A DNA stretch of 5,763 bases from an uncultured Rhodospirillales bacterium. Lineage in GTDB: Bacteria; Pseudomonadota; Alphaproteobacteria; CALMVH01. Position numbers and translations under genes: made by a program. Shown piece by piece: positions 5,553 to 5,763 of the stretch. The notes under the pieces were generated by a model. That model was not told the DNA's origin. It made no database searches and saw nothing but the letters and a program-made list of their open reading frames with translations. The stretch spans positions 1 to 5,763 of the forward strand of contig CALMVH010000076.1 in assembly GCA_937873165.1 (NCBI GenBank), written 5' to 3'. Each line of letters starts with the position of its first letter. Within the stretch, counting starts at the first letter, position 1.

Positions 5553-5763
5553 TTACTTCGGTGAAGGACCCGTCATGGCCGAAGGGCGTGGTCCGAACTC
5601 CTTTGTGGCGGATGCGACAGGCGAGCTCTGTCTTGCGTCCAGATATGCCGCGCCAGCCGCCCGAAGTATCGAACCGGACTGCCGGAAAGCTTGAAGGGTC
5701 TCCAGCAGCAGGTCTCGATTCCCGACTTGAAAATACTCGGTCGTGACAGCGATGCCTCGTGGC
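5553..5763 (-). CDS. C-terminal part of an unrecognised protein, running off the window
   Basis: The minus strand is open from the right edge to a TAA at 5555-5553, giving about 70 residues. They read plausibly as protein: EYFQVGNRDLLLETLQAFRQ followed by SGSILRAAGAAYLDAR, which suggests an amphipathic helical segment, and a Ser/Pro-rich tail. Codons mostly end in G or C, as expected for this GC-rich block. The convergent arrangement with the hairpin at 5487-5531 supports it. I do not recognise the family and give no function. Overlapping open frames on the other strand and in another minus frame look less protein-like, with Arg/Cys/Pro excess. Confidence 0.45.
   Translation of the reverse strand, partial: PRGIAVTTEYFQVGNRDLLLETLQAFRQSGSILRAAGAAYLDARQSSPVASATKEFGPRPSAMTGPSPK

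Noticed and set aside
5245..5694. 149-codon plus-strand frame continuing past the regulator
   Set aside because: It is out of frame with the regulator it overlaps, has irregular composition and crosses the inverted repeat at 5487-5531.

Overview
The window looks like accessory or rearranged DNA from an alphaproteobacterium, most likely a sphingomonad-type genome (Sphingomonas, Sphingobium, Erythrobacter and relatives). This rests on three things: the LOV histidine kinase with a HisKA_2-type core, the alphaproteobacterial IS6-group transposase, and two promoter candidates that fit the EcfG general-stress sigma factor (GGAAC, 16 bases, then a GTT core). The taxonomic call is an inference from family resemblance, not from a search.

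Left block (about 1-2784, moderate GC by eye). A catalase-superfamily gene runs leftward (275-1354). A Tat-exported DUF4142 gene runs rightward (1939-2559) and ends in a strong hairpin. Each has an EcfG-like promoter directly upstream, so the pair looks like an oxidative or general-stress module. The 584 bases between them hold what appears to be the frameshifted, internally deleted C-terminal winged-helix end of a Fic-type protein.

Middle (2785-3573). A complete 789-bp IS6-family insertion sequence has near-perfect 17-bp terminal inverted repeats and one DDE transposase on the minus strand. The 8-bp flanks on its two sides differ, so this copy probably marks a recombination junction rather than a simple insertion.

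Right block (3574-5763, visibly more GC-rich). After about 360 bases without a convincing gene comes a two-gene operon. It encodes a blue-light sensor kinase (LOV domain plus HisKA_2/HATPase, 3936-5036) and a single-domain response regulator (5033-5482) joined by a GTGA overlap. A perfect 12-bp inverted repeat follows. Beyond it is the likely C-terminal end of a convergent minus-strand gene that runs off the window.

How the parts may fit: in Caulobacter and related bacteria, LOV kinase/single-domain regulator pairs feed into the EcfG-controlled general stress response, and the two left-hand genes carry EcfG-like promoters. A light-to-stress connection is therefore a reasonable hypothesis. However, the IS junction means the two halves may have become neighbours only recently. 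I see no CRISPR array, tRNA, rRNA or clearly unprecedented system.
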